From positions 1 through 64,000 of the forward strand of contig WRAY01000003.1 in assembly GCA_009779975.1 (NCBI GenBank): a DNA stretch of 64,000 nucleotides, written 5' to 3'. The DNA is from Bacillota bacterium (GTDB lineage Bacteria > Bacillota > Clostridia > Christensenellales > Pumilibacteraceae). Position numbers and translations under genes: made by a program. Below the pieces are notes generated by a model, which saw only the letters and a list, made by a program, of their open reading frames with translations, had not been told where the DNA came from and searched no databases. Positions 7,865-14,961 of the stretch are shown in pieces (the stretch's first letter is position 1; every line of letters starts with the position of its first letter).

Positions 7865-8947
7865 GTGGGAAAGAAAAAAGACAACAGTTCTTTGACGAGC
7901 AAAGAGAGAAAGGAAATTCGTCAAAGAGAAAAAGAAAAACAACTGAAAAAAGAAAAAAAACATGCCCATGTTTTGGGGTATGAAGCAAGAGAGAAAACTC
8001 AAATCATTGAAACGCCTGAAGTTGACGAATTTTCAGAAGGCGAAGTTTTGACAAAGAAAAAATTGCCTCCCGCAAAACTTCTTATGTATATCGGAGTTCC
8101 TGCATTAGTGCTGATTATACTCCTTTTTTCAATACTTTTGCCGGTGACAATAATTCCCCATTGTGCGATGATTCAAGTCGGGAATCCTGTTGCAAGAATG
8201 CATTTGTCAAACGGAATGGTTTTGGATTTTGAAATATTTGAAGATGAAGTTCCTGCTCCTGCGACTAATTTTATTTTCTTGGCAAGAATGGGATATTTTG
8301 ATGACGCAATAATTTTTGATATTCAAAGCGGCTTTGCACGATTTGGCGGCTTTAGGAATAATGCTTTCTTTCATCGCGAACAAGACCTTGAGTTTACTTC
8401 AACAGTCAGCGGACTTGAAGTTGGAAGTGATTGGGTTGTCGGACGGAGTATTTTTTCCTACAGGTTTTCCGGAAACGGAAGATTCACAACGAATAACGGA
8501 ATAGAAGGAAGATACAGAGAATCTGGATGGCTTTCGTTTCTTCCGAACAGTGCAACAGAGTTCCAAATGGCACTAAGACAAGAGGCTGACAGTTGGGTTC
8601 AAAATGATAATGGCGCTGCAAGACAAAATATGACCGGAAGAGCATTTGGAGAAGCGCTCAACCAAGAGACGAGAGACAATTTGGCTATTTTGAGCAGAAT
8701 TGCGGATTATGGCGAAAACGGCGGTGTTATGACTGTGCCGGGCATTAATCACTGGTGGCTTCCAAGGCAAACAATAACAATAACTCGTATTTCGTTTTTC
8801 AATTTAAACCGCTCAAGATGGACTCCTGACCCTAACGGCACAATTCAAAACAACCCTCAAAAATGGAATGCTCGTTTCAATTTCAGTGAATGGAAAAGAT
8901 ATCACAATGTCAATTTTTGGTCAACCGGTACCGGTCCCCCGAGATAA
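7865..8947 (+). CDS. Membrane-anchored cyclophilin-like protein
   Basis: A 360-aa protein starting at a GTG preceded by a good SD (AAAGGAGAG). It has a highly charged Lys/Glu-rich cytoplasmic N terminus (about 1-70, probably coiled coil), one transmembrane helix (about 78-100) and an extracytoplasmic domain. The stretch MVLDFEIFEDEVPAPATNFIFLARMGYFDDAIIF followed by GFARFGGF resembles the cyclophilin-type peptidyl-prolyl isomerase core (I-E-L-F-x-D-x-A-P...NF...G-F-Y-D...F-H-R...GGD). The catalytic FHR motif is replaced by FDI, so enzymatic activity is doubtful. A role as a surface foldase or chaperone for the many secreted repeat proteins is inference. Family assignment is moderate, since the C-terminal half looks divergent. 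Confidence 0.6.
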   Translation: MGKKKDNSSLTSKERKEIRQREKEKQLKKEKKHAHVLGYEAREKTQIIETPEVDEFSEGEVLTKKKLPPAKLLMYIGVPALVLIILLFSILLPVTIIPHCAMIQVGNPVARMHLSNGMVLDFEIFEDEVPAPATNFIFLARMGYFDDAIIFDIQSGFARFGGFRNNAFFHREQDLEFTSTVSGLEVGSDWVVGRSIFSYRFSGNGRFTTNNGIEGRYRESGWLSFLPNSATEFQMALRQEADSWVQNDNGAARQNMTGRAFGEALNQETRDNLAILSRIADYGENGGVMTVPGINHWWLPRQTITITRISFFNLNRSRWTPDPNGTIQNNPQKWNARFNFSEWKRYHNVNFWSTGTGPPR

Positions 8948-8995
8948 TTAATTTTTGAAATAATCCTTAAAAATAATTTCTTGTATATAAACCCC

Positions 8996-9033
8996 AAAAA
9001 ATACCTACTATATATTTATAGGAGGTATTTTTT
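8996..9033 (+). terminator. Terminator-like hairpin enclosing the next gene's SD
   Basis: A strong hairpin. Left arm AAAAAATACCT (8996-9006) plus CTATA (9008-9012) pairs with TATAG (9017-9021) plus AGGTATTTTTTT (9023 onward), with one A/G mismatch. It ends in an 8-T run and lies 45 nt after the cyclophilin-like gene, so it should terminate that transcript. The 3' arm contains AGGAGGT, the SD for the GTG at 9036, which is masked when the hairpin forms. Confidence 0.75.
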
Positions 9034-9035
9034 TT

Positions 9036-9800
9036 GTGATAATAGGATTAGTTTTATTAGGAATTGTTGCAGTGTTGATATTTTTTGGAATAGCAGCAAG
9101 GTTTTTTCAAAAGATTGGCTTGCCCAGTTGGATTGCATTTATTTTGGTTCTTGCATTAGTTATTGGTGCGGTTGTTCCGTCTATCAGGATTGGAAATTAT
9201 TTTTCAATGACCGTTTCAGGATTTTTATTGCCAATACTCATAACAATAATTCTTTTTGCACTTATTGGCGGAAGAAAATCAATTGCAACTAAAAGAAATT
9301 TTGAGGGATTGAGGGCAGTTTTTGCAGTTATTGCTGTTGCCGGCGTTGCCGTTGCAACAAGGCTGTTGATGATGCCGACTTCGTTTTCATCAGTCATCAC
9401 AAGCAGTGTGATAATCGGTTTGGTCGGAGGCGTTGCAGCGTATATTGTCGGAATGTCAAGGCTTGCAACATTGACAGGTGCAGTTGGCGGAATAATGCTT
9501 GGCGATGTTATTGTCAACCTTGTTCAAAGATATGCAATGGGAAGAGATTATTTAGCATTTGGTGCAAGCGGAGTTTTTGACTCAATAATTTTGGCGTCTG
9601 TTGTCGGAATTTTGGTTCTTTCTGCAATATCTGCTCTTCGCAGGGCTCAAATGAAAAAGTATGTCAGACGGCACAGTTTAAGTTTTGAAAGCGGGGAAGA
9701 TCAACATATAACCGAATACGAACATTTCTACAAAGTAGAAAAAGACAAAAACGAAATAACAAAAGAAGAAGAAGAAAAATTCAGAGAATATTTTGACTAA
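9036..9800 (+). CDS. DUF1614-like integral membrane protein
   Basis: A 254-aa polytopic membrane protein with about seven hydrophobic segments over residues 1-205, then a hydrophilic, charged C-terminal tail (about 205-254, KEEEEKFREYFD). The pattern, including ARFFQKIGLPSWIAFILVLALVIGAVVPSI and the glycine-rich helices GLVGGVAAYIVG and LTGAVGGIMLGDVIVNL, resembles the DUF1614 family of Clostridia, which is uncharacterised. The GTG start is set by AGGAGGT ten bases upstream. Its SD is embedded in the terminator hairpin at 8996-9033. It is followed by the DUF512 protein gene, which has its own promoter. No function is assigned. Confidence 0.65.
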   Translation: MIIGLVLLGIVAVLIFFGIAARFFQKIGLPSWIAFILVLALVIGAVVPSIRIGNYFSMTVSGFLLPILITIILFALIGGRKSIATKRNFEGLRAVFAVIAVAGVAVATRLLMMPTSFSSVITSSVIIGLVGGVAAYIVGMSRLATLTGAVGGIMLGDVIVNLVQRYAMGRDYLAFGASGVFDSIILASVVGILVLSAISALRRAQMKKYVRRHSLSFESGEDQHITEYEHFYKVEKDKNEITKEEEEKFREYFD

Positions 9801-9878
9801 CTTCATTTGGTAAATCTGTTTTTCAAAATATAAACAATTCATTTTCTATTTAAAAATTGACTGACTAGAGTAATTTGT

Positions 9879-9907
9879 TTGCGTTTTGTATTTTTTTGTG
9901 TTAAAAT
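9879..9907 (+). promoter_or_regulatory. Sigma-A promoter of the DUF512 gene (leaderless)
   Basis: TTGCGT (9879-9884), a 17-nt spacer and TAAAAT (9902-9907), with TGTG just before the -10. Exactly 6 nt separate the -10 from the ATG at 9914. No SD is present. The geometry is the same as for the NUDIX gene. Confidence 0.6.
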
Positions 9908-9913
9908 AAATCC

Positions 9914-11182
9914 ATGAGAATAACTCGTGTTCAAAAAAATTCAATATCTTGTGAGTTGGGAATAAAGCCTAACTCACAAGTTTTGGCATTTGACGGCTTC
10001 GATATGATTGACTTGTTTGACTACGAATTCTATAATGGTGAGGAAGAGTTTGTTTTGACGGTGAAAGATGAAAAAGGAAGAGTGACGGATTATGAAATTG
10101 AAAAAGAATTTGATGAGGATTTAGGCTTAGAGTTTGAAGACACAATTAAGGTCAGGCAGTGCAAAAACAAGTGTATTTTTTGTTTCGTTGACCAATTGCC
10201 AAAAGATGATAGAATTCGAGACACCCTTAAAATAAAAGACGACGATTATCGTCATAGTTTAATTTATGGAAATTTCATAACGCTAACAAACATGACGGAT
10301 GAAGATTTTGAAAGGATTGCAAGATTGCAACTTTCTCCCTTATATGTCAGCGTTCACTCAATCGATGATGAAATAAGGCGTTATATGATGGGGCGAAATT
10401 ATGATGGTGAAATAAAAGAACAGTTGGAGTTTTTATCAGAAGAAGGGATTGAAATTCACGCACAAATTGTTTATTGTCCAAAAGTGAATGAAGATTTAGA
10501 TGAAACTATTGAGGAATTAGCAGAAACTTGTGCGTCTCTTGCGATAGTTCCTGTTGGACTGACTAAAAATTGCAACAAAGCACTAAAGCCTGTAACAAAA
10601 GAAATTGCTGAAAAAATCATCAAACTAGTTGAAAAAAAACAAAAACATTTTTTAGAACTCTATGGAACTCGTTTTGTCTGGGCGGCAGATGAATTCTATC
10701 TTCTTGCAGGAAAAAAAATACCTCTGAACATGTCCTATGAAGATTATCCCCAAACAGGCAACGGAGTAGGACTTATTGCAAAATTTGATGAAGAGTTTTC
10801 AACCGCCCTAAAATTCAGAAAGGATTTAAAAATAGATGCCGTCAGCATCGTAACAGGAGAGAGTGCCTATGAATTTATCAAAGAGAAAGCACAAATTCTA
10901 ATGGATAAATTCGGCGGAAATATCCAAGTTCACAAAATCGAAAACGAATTTTTCGGAAAAAGTGTGACGGTTGCAGGACTTGTTGTCGGCAGTGACATAA
11001 TAAATCAACTGAAAGGAAAGACCCTCGGAAACCGCCTTTTAATTCCATACACCATGCTAAAAGACAGCGAAACCCTATTTTTAGACAACACAAGCATTAG
11101 TGATGTCGAAAAAGCCCTCAATATAAAAATAACTGTCATTGATGTTTCCGGAAAGGATTTTATAAATAAAATCAAATTGTAG
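9914..11182 (+). CDS. DUF512 / PDZ-like radical-SAM family protein
   Basis: The 422-aa protein begins with a PDZ-like domain (ITRVQKNSISCELGIKPNSQVLAFDGFDMIDLFDYEF). The radical-SAM-like cysteine motif C83-KNK-C87-IF-C90 follows, then FVDQLPKDDRIRDTL and GNFITLTN, and a C-terminal DUF512 domain. This matches the conserved clostridial family usually found upstream of der, as here. The reaction is unknown. The stop codon TAG (11180-11182) is supplied by a palindromic repeat starting at 11178, so the native C terminus may have been altered by a residue or more. The promoter geometry implies a leaderless mRNA. Confidence 0.88.
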   Translation: MRITRVQKNSISCELGIKPNSQVLAFDGFDMIDLFDYEFYNGEEEFVLTVKDEKGRVTDYEIEKEFDEDLGLEFEDTIKVRQCKNKCIFCFVDQLPKDDRIRDTLKIKDDDYRHSLIYGNFITLTNMTDEDFERIARLQLSPLYVSVHSIDDEIRRYMMGRNYDGEIKEQLEFLSEEGIEIHAQIVYCPKVNEDLDETIEELAETCASLAIVPVGLTKNCNKALKPVTKEIAEKIIKLVEKKQKHFLELYGTRFVWAADEFYLLAGKKIPLNMSYEDYPQTGNGVGLIAKFDEEFSTALKFRKDLKIDAVSIVTGESAYEFIKEKAQILMDKFGGNIQVHKIENEFFGKSVTVAGLVVGSDIINQLKGKTLGNRLLIPYTMLKDSETLFLDNTSISDVEKALNIKITVIDVSGKDFINKIKL

Positions 11183-11236
11183 GGGCGGCATTCTGCCGCC
11201 CGCACATTATTCGGGCGGCAGAATGCCGCCCCTACA
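11178..11236. repeat. Perfect GC-rich palindromic repeat
   Basis: Two 25-bp perfectly inverted arms, starting TGTAGGGGCGGCATTCTGCC and ending CGCCCCTACA, around a 9-nt AT-rich centre. Each arm itself contains GGCGGCA...TGCCGCC, so cruciform or double-hairpin folding is likely. It contributes the stop codon of the upstream gene. Its GC content contrasts sharply with the flanking DNA. Confidence 0.9.
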
Positions 11237-11278
11237 CAAAACAAACAAACAATAATTGTGAATTGTGTATTGAAAAAT

Positions 11279-12601
11279 ATGAAACCAACCGTTGCCATAG
11301 TAGGCCGTCCCAATGTCGGGAAAAGTGCCTTTTTCAATAAAATAGTTTCTAAACGCATTTCAATCGTTAAAGATGAGGTGGGCGTAACTCGTGATAGGAT
11401 TTATGAAGATGCCGAGTGGTGCGGAGTGAATTTCACCTTGATTGACACTGGCGGAATTGAACTAAAAAGCGAAGATGTCATGTTCAAAAACATTCTCATT
11501 CAAGCCCAAGTGGCGATGACCGAGGCAGATGTTATTGTGTTCATGGTGGACGGAAAAAGCGGATTAGTTTCAAGCGACTATGAAGTTGCGAAAATTTTGC
11601 GGCATTCAAAAAAGCCGATAATCCTTGTTGTTAATAAATTAGATAACTATGAAATTGAAAAGACCTATGATTTTTATGAGTTGGGTTTAGGCGAGCCGCA
11701 TGGCATATCAGTCGAGCAAGCAAAAGGTCTAGGGGATTTGCTTGATGAAATTGTCAAAAACTTTCCCGCAGATTTTGAGGATGAAATTGATGACAGAATA
11801 AAGATTGCTCTCGTTGGAAGACCAAATGTCGGAAAGTCTAGTTTAATCAATAAACTTCTAGGATTTGAAAGGGTCATTGTAAGCGATATTGCGGGAACAA
11901 CAAGAGATTCAATAGACACTCCTTTTGAATTCGATGGCAAAAAATACACCCTTATCGACACCGCAGGAATGAGAAGAAAGAGAGAGGTTGAACTCGACAC
12001 TGTCGAGAGTTATTCCGTTATTCGTTCAAATAGGGCAATAGAACGAGCCGACATCGTTTTAGTGGTCATGTCAACTGTTGAAGACATGGCGGAGCAAGAT
12101 GTCCGAATAGCAGGTTTAGTTCATGAAAGCGGAAAGCCGAGTGTCATTGTTATGAACAAATGGGATGTTGTTGAAAAAGATAGTTACACTATCGACAAGT
12201 TCAAAAACAAACTAAAATCTGACCTTGCTTTCATGGACTACAAAAAAGAAATTTTCGTCTCTGCTCTGACAGGACTTCGAGTTGAAAAAATAATGAACGA
12301 AGTTGACAAAGTCTACCAAAACGCTTCAAAACGCATCACAACAGGCGTTCTCAACGATATAATCATGGACGCAGTCGCAGTCAATCAACCACCGTCCTAC
12401 AAAGGTAAACGCCTGAAAATTTACTACACTTCTCAAGTCACCACAAATCCTCCGACTTTTGTTTTTAAAGTAAACGATGACAAACTAATCCACTTTTCCT
12501 ACCAAAGGTATTTGGAAAACCAAATCAGAAAAGCAGTAGACTTTTCCGGCACTCCGATAAGACTTGTGTTTAGGGGCGGAGAAGAAGAGAGTAAAAAGTA
12601 A
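11279..12601 (+). CDS. der: Ribosome-assembly GTPase Der (EngA)
   Basis: Der has two tandem GTPase domains and a KH-like C terminus and acts in maturation of the 50S subunit. The first G domain begins AIVGRPNVGKSAFFNKI with DTGG and NKLD; the second has ALVGRPNVGKSSLINKLLG with DTAG and NKWD. The C terminus (PPSYKGKRLKIYYTSQVTTNPPTFVFKVND) is the KH-like domain. The ATG at 11279 gives the standard MKPTVAIVGRPNVGKS start and 440 aa; an upstream in-frame GTG at 11258 adds nothing conserved. plsY follows after 6 nt and is presumably co-transcribed. No clear SD is seen. Confidence 0.96.
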   Translation: MKPTVAIVGRPNVGKSAFFNKIVSKRISIVKDEVGVTRDRIYEDAEWCGVNFTLIDTGGIELKSEDVMFKNILIQAQVAMTEADVIVFMVDGKSGLVSSDYEVAKILRHSKKPIILVVNKLDNYEIEKTYDFYELGLGEPHGISVEQAKGLGDLLDEIVKNFPADFEDEIDDRIKIALVGRPNVGKSSLINKLLGFERVIVSDIAGTTRDSIDTPFEFDGKKYTLIDTAGMRRKREVELDTVESYSVIRSNRAIERADIVLVVMSTVEDMAEQDVRIAGLVHESGKPSVIVMNKWDVVEKDSYTIDKFKNKLKSDLAFMDYKKEIFVSALTGLRVEKIMNEVDKVYQNASKRITTGVLNDIIMDAVAVNQPPSYKGKRLKIYYTSQVTTNPPTFVFKVNDDKLIHFSYQRYLENQIRKAVDFSGTPIRLVFRGGEEESKK

Positions 12602-12607
12602 AAATAT

Positions 12608-13324
12608 ATGCATCAACTTTTAATAATTGCATTACTCGCCATTGGCTCATATCTTTTCGGCAATCTTAACTTTGCATTAATTATTGCAAGGTTTAAAGGC
12701 ATTGACCTCAAAAAGAAAGGCAGCGGCAATTTGGGCACTATGAACACTGCCCGAAATTTAGGAATAAAATTTGGATTTCTAGTCCTGTTTTTGGATGCGT
12801 TGAAGGGAATGATACCTTGCATAATCGGCTGGGTTATTGTTGGAGCAATTGGTTTTGGAGAGGTGAGTGTCAATGGAATAGTGTTGGAAGCGTCTCAAAT
12901 GGGAGCGCATATTGCAGGTTTTTTTGTGATACTCGGTCATGTTTATCCTGTGTTGTTGAAGTTCAAAGGCGGAAAGGGAATAGCAAGCACCATTGGTGTT
13001 GCCCTTGTTTTGCAGCCTTTTGTCGCACTCATCACATTCGCTGCGGCATTCGTTTTCATTTCAATAACAAGAATGGGTTCAATTACTTCATTCATAGTGA
13101 TAACTGTTCCTTTGACAATTGATAGTATAACATTGCCATATTTTTCTGATAGTTCATATTCTATTGTGAGCGCAGTTTTTATTTTCCTTTTATTTGTTCT
13201 TACAATTTTTGCTCATCGCACTAATATAGTAAAATTATTTTTAGGAACTGAGAGTAAAACAGGAGTATTCAAGACAAAAAAAGAGAGAGAGGAGAAAAAA
13301 CTAAGAAAACTAAAAGAAATATAG
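12608..13324 (+). CDS. plsY: Glycerol-3-phosphate acyltransferase PlsY
   Basis: PlsY transfers acyl groups from acyl-phosphate to glycerol-3-phosphate in the membrane, the first step of phospholipid synthesis. The family motifs are KKKGSGNLGTMNTARNLG (normally GSGNxGxTN), GHVYPVLLKFKGGKGIAS, and several transmembrane helices. Length is 238 aa, slightly longer than usual because of a Lys/Glu-rich C-terminal tail. It follows der by 6 nt, as in many Clostridia. It has no independent SD and is probably translationally coupled. Confidence 0.93.
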   Translation: MHQLLIIALLAIGSYLFGNLNFALIIARFKGIDLKKKGSGNLGTMNTARNLGIKFGFLVLFLDALKGMIPCIIGWVIVGAIGFGEVSVNGIVLEASQMGAHIAGFFVILGHVYPVLLKFKGGKGIASTIGVALVLQPFVALITFAAAFVFISITRMGSITSFIVITVPLTIDSITLPYFSDSSYSIVSAVFIFLLFVLTIFAHRTNIVKLFLGTESKTGVFKTKKEREEKKLRKLKEI

Positions 13325-13391
13325 TTGTTAATTATTGAAACAGAAAATCAAAAAAGTTGAAAAAAATTTTTATTAAAACCTTGTTTTTTTC

Positions 13392-13420
13392 TTGACTATC
13401 TTTGAAACATATAGTATATT
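13392..13420 (+). promoter_or_regulatory. Promoter of the tRNA operon
   Basis: TTGACT (13392-13397), a 17-nt spacer and TATATT (13415-13420). It lies 74 nt before tRNA-Gly in an A/T-rich stretch, as expected for a stable-RNA promoter. Confidence 0.8.
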
Positions 13421-13493
13421 AATAAGGTTAGTGCCTCTCGGCACTTTTGTTTTGCCAAAAACAGTGAGGTTTTGCAAAAGTGTTTAAAGATGT

Positions 13494-13567
13494 GCGGGTG
13501 TAGCTCAGTGGTAGAGCTCCAGCCTTCCAAGCTGGCTGCGTGAGTTCGATTCTCATCACCCGCTCCA
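13494..13567 (+). tRNA. tRNA-Gly (TCC)
   Basis: Cloverleaf readable by eye: acceptor GCGGGTG pairs with CACCCGC. The anticodon loop CTTCCAA gives anticodon TCC. The T loop is TTCGATT. The 3' end TCCA encodes CCA. First of five clustered tRNAs. Confidence 0.96.
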
Positions 13568-13596
13568 CTCAACGCATTTGCGTTGAATTGACTCAT

Positions 13597-13673
13597 GTGC
13601 CTGTAGCTCAGCAGGATAGAGCAACAGCCTTCTAAGCTGTGGGTCAGGGGTTCGACTCCCTTCAGGCACGCCA
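13597..13673 (+). tRNA. tRNA-Arg (TCT)
   Basis: Acceptor GTGCCTG pairs with CAGGCAC. The anticodon loop CTTCTAA gives anticodon TCT. The T loop is TTCGACT, and CCA is encoded. Thirty bases after tRNA-Gly. Confidence 0.95.
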
Positions 13674-13674
13674 A

Positions 13675-13774
13675 TTTAATGCATAACGCACAACGCTTAA
13701 CGCATAACGATTGTTAGAAATTTAATTTAATTCTATCTTTCATTATGTGTTATGCATTATGCGTTATGCGTTAA
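13675..13774. repeat. Inverted repeat in the tRNA-Arg/tRNA-His spacer
   Basis: Arms built from GCATAACGCA / CGCATAACG on the left and TTATGCATTATGCGTTATGC on the right, around an AT-rich centre. This is a long imperfect palindrome made of short iterated words. It has no coding potential. Confidence 0.75.
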
Positions 13775-13783
13775 AAAGACTGT

Positions 13784-13861
<78 letters not shown>

Positions 13862-13883
13862 AACAAAATCTCTTCGAGATTTG

Positions 13884-13972
13884 AAGTGAAAAATGAAAAG
13901 TGAAAAATGAAAAGTTATGGATAGAAATTGAAAATAATTTAACCCTCATTTTTCACTTTTTACTTTTCACTC
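13884..13972. repeat. Inverted repeat in the tRNA-His/tRNA-Gln spacer
   Basis: The left arm iterates GTGAAAAATGAAAAGT. The right arm iterates CATTTTTCAC and TTTTACTTTTCAC. It is organised like the repeat in the previous tRNA spacer but made of different words. Confidence 0.7.
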
Positions 13973-13985
13973 ATCACACTAATAA

Positions 13986-14060
13986 AGGGGTATCGCCAAG
14001 CGGTAAGGCTACGGATTTTGATTCCGTCATGCGTTGGTTCAAATCCAGCTACCCCTGCCA
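13986..14060 (+). tRNA. tRNA-Gln (TTG)
   Basis: Acceptor AGGGGTA pairs with TACCCCT. The anticodon loop TTTTGAT gives anticodon TTG. CCA is encoded. The D arm and T arm (GGTTCAAATCC) are intact. Confidence 0.94.
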
Positions 14061-14062
14061 GT

Positions 14063-14165
14063 GCCGACACTTGTCGGCAGTTAAAAAGTGAAAGAATGAA
14101 TAAGTGAATAAGTTTGCTAAAAGATTTTTTAGTCAGCACAACTTATTCACCTATTCAATTGCCAC
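14063..14165. repeat. Hairpin and inverted repeat in the tRNA-Gln/tRNA-Lys spacer
   Basis: A perfect hairpin TGCCGACA / TGTCGGCA (14063-14080) lies just after tRNA-Gln. A second inverted repeat follows, GTGAATAAGT (14104) with ACTTATTCAC (to 14150). Confidence 0.65.
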
Positions 14166-14186
14166 TTATCAATCCGACAAAATCAT

Positions 14187-14262
14187 GACCCACTAGCTCA
14201 GTCGGTAGAGCACTTGACTTTTAATCAAGGTGTCCCGCGTTCGAGTCGCGGGTGGGTCACCA
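14187..14262 (+). tRNA. tRNA-Lys (TTT)
   Basis: Acceptor GACCCAC pairs with GTGGGTC. The anticodon loop CTTTTAA gives anticodon TTT. The T arm is CGCGTTCGAGTCGCG, and CCA is encoded. It is the last tRNA before the CRISPR-Cas region. Confidence 0.96.
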
Positions 14263-14273
14263 AAAAACACTCG

Positions 14274-14299
14274 AAAACCGCCTAAAAACGGCGGTTTTT
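14274..14299 (+). terminator. Rho-independent terminator of the tRNA operon
   Basis: Stem AAAACCGCC / GGCGGTTTT with a TAAAAAC loop, ending in a run of five T, 12 nt after tRNA-Lys. Confidence 0.88.
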
Positions 14300-14378
14300 G
14301 CATTAAAATAACACAAATATTCGCCTCTGCATGCTTTTAATGAGTTCTCATAACTTTTACCCTAAAGTATACCCCTAA

Positions 14379-14489
14379 ATGCTTTTAGGCAGTTTTTGCA
14401 TTATTTCAAACAAATTCGAAGCCGAGAAAGGTGAAGCCAAGTTTGTGGCAGGCTATGAGACTGCTTGCACTGCCTACATGAGTGTCTAG
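14379..14489 (+). pseudogene. Short unidentified ORF, possible gene remnant
   Basis: A 36-codon open frame (MLLGSFCIISNKFEAEKGEA... ending TACTAYMSV) between two terminators. It has no SD and a stop codon directly before its ATG. The Glu/Lys-rich middle reads like real protein, so it could be the 3' end of a lost gene, for example from an element integrated beside tRNA-Lys. I do not recognise it, and it may be chance. Confidence 0.25.
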
Positions 14490-14555
14490 GATTTTATTGT
14501 CGGGCTTTGCGTATTTGTTGAGCACCAAATAACCAACTGATGCCCAATTTAGCAC

Positions 14556-14606
14556 AAAAAACGCTTGCAAGGAATTGATTTTTCCTTGTAGGCGTTTTGT
14601 TTTTTA
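14556..14606 (+). terminator. Strong hairpin terminator upstream of the cas locus
   Basis: Arms AAAAACGCTTGCAAGGAA and TTCCTTGTAGGCGTTTT pair throughout with two G-U wobbles, followed by TTTTTT. It insulates the cas operon from upstream transcription. Confidence 0.85.
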
Positions 14607-14725
14607 ATTTTAAATATTGCAGAGAATGAGGGATTTACACTATTTTTTTGAAAGTTTTTGGAAATAATTTTTTGCAGATGATTAAATAACCTCTGGAAAA
14701 TTTTTCCGAGGAGGTTGATTTTTAG

Positions 14726-14754
14726 TTGATAAATTTTAGAAAAAATGTTATAGA
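14726..14754 (+). promoter_or_regulatory. Possible promoter of the cas operon
   Basis: TTGATA (14726-14731), a 17-nt spacer and TATAGA (14749-14754), reading toward cas9. The leader would be about 200 nt and would be antisense to the whole tracrRNA. Moderate match only; another -10-like TATAAT lies slightly downstream. Confidence 0.45.
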
Positions 14755-14815
14755 TAAAATATAATTACACAATAACATAAAATCTAATTCTATGTTTGTG
14801 AAAAGATAATTTTTT

Positions 14816-14922
14816 CAAAATAAAAAATCGCACCTATCGGCACGATAATTTATTAAGTCACATTGACTTTAGAATTTGGACTTAAAGAATTATAGTTATT
14901 TGAACTCGTAGTGTAATTCTTA
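14816..14922 (-). ncRNA. tracrRNA
   Basis: On the minus strand, 5' end at about 14922. The anti-repeat (14898-14920) pairs with the first 21 nt of the CRISPR repeat. The upper stem is AGAATTACACTAC with GTAGTGTAATTCT, the lower stem TCAAAT with GTTTGA. The internal bulge is GA on the crRNA side and GAGT on the tracrRNA side, the same arrangement as in the S. pyogenes duplex. Then follows a possible nexus (CTTTA...TAAAG, its loop containing AGTCC as in S. pyogenes). Next comes a hairpin AAGTC-AATGT-GACTT. The terminator hairpin ATCGTGCC-GATA-GGTGCGAT (14827-14846) ends in a T run. Predicted length is about 105 nt. It is the trans-acting partner needed for crRNA maturation and Cas9 loading. Confidence 0.9.
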
Positions 14923-14927
14923 AAATA

Positions 14928-14956
14928 AATATAACACAAAAGAGGAGGCTTTGCAA
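14928..14956 (-). promoter_or_regulatory. tracrRNA promoter, overlapping the cas9 SD region
   Basis: On the minus strand: -35 TTGCAA (14951-14956), a 17-nt spacer and -10 TATATT (14928-14933). This gives a start at about 14921-14922, directly at the anti-repeat. On the plus strand the same bases hold the cas9 SD (GAGGAGG, 14942-14948) and the leader up to the ATG, so the two initiation signals are interlocked. Confidence 0.75.
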
Positions 14957-14961
14957 GCAAA

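Noticed and set aside
13396..13674. Minus-strand 92-codon frame across tRNA-Gly and tRNA-Arg
   Set aside because: It is the complement of two clear tRNA genes, a common spurious annotation.
14263..14560. Possible integrase attachment site at the 3' end of tRNA-Lys, making the cas locus a genomic island
   Set aside because: No direct repeat of the tRNA 3' end was found downstream of the array and no integrase is present; only the small unidentified frame at 14379 hints at it.
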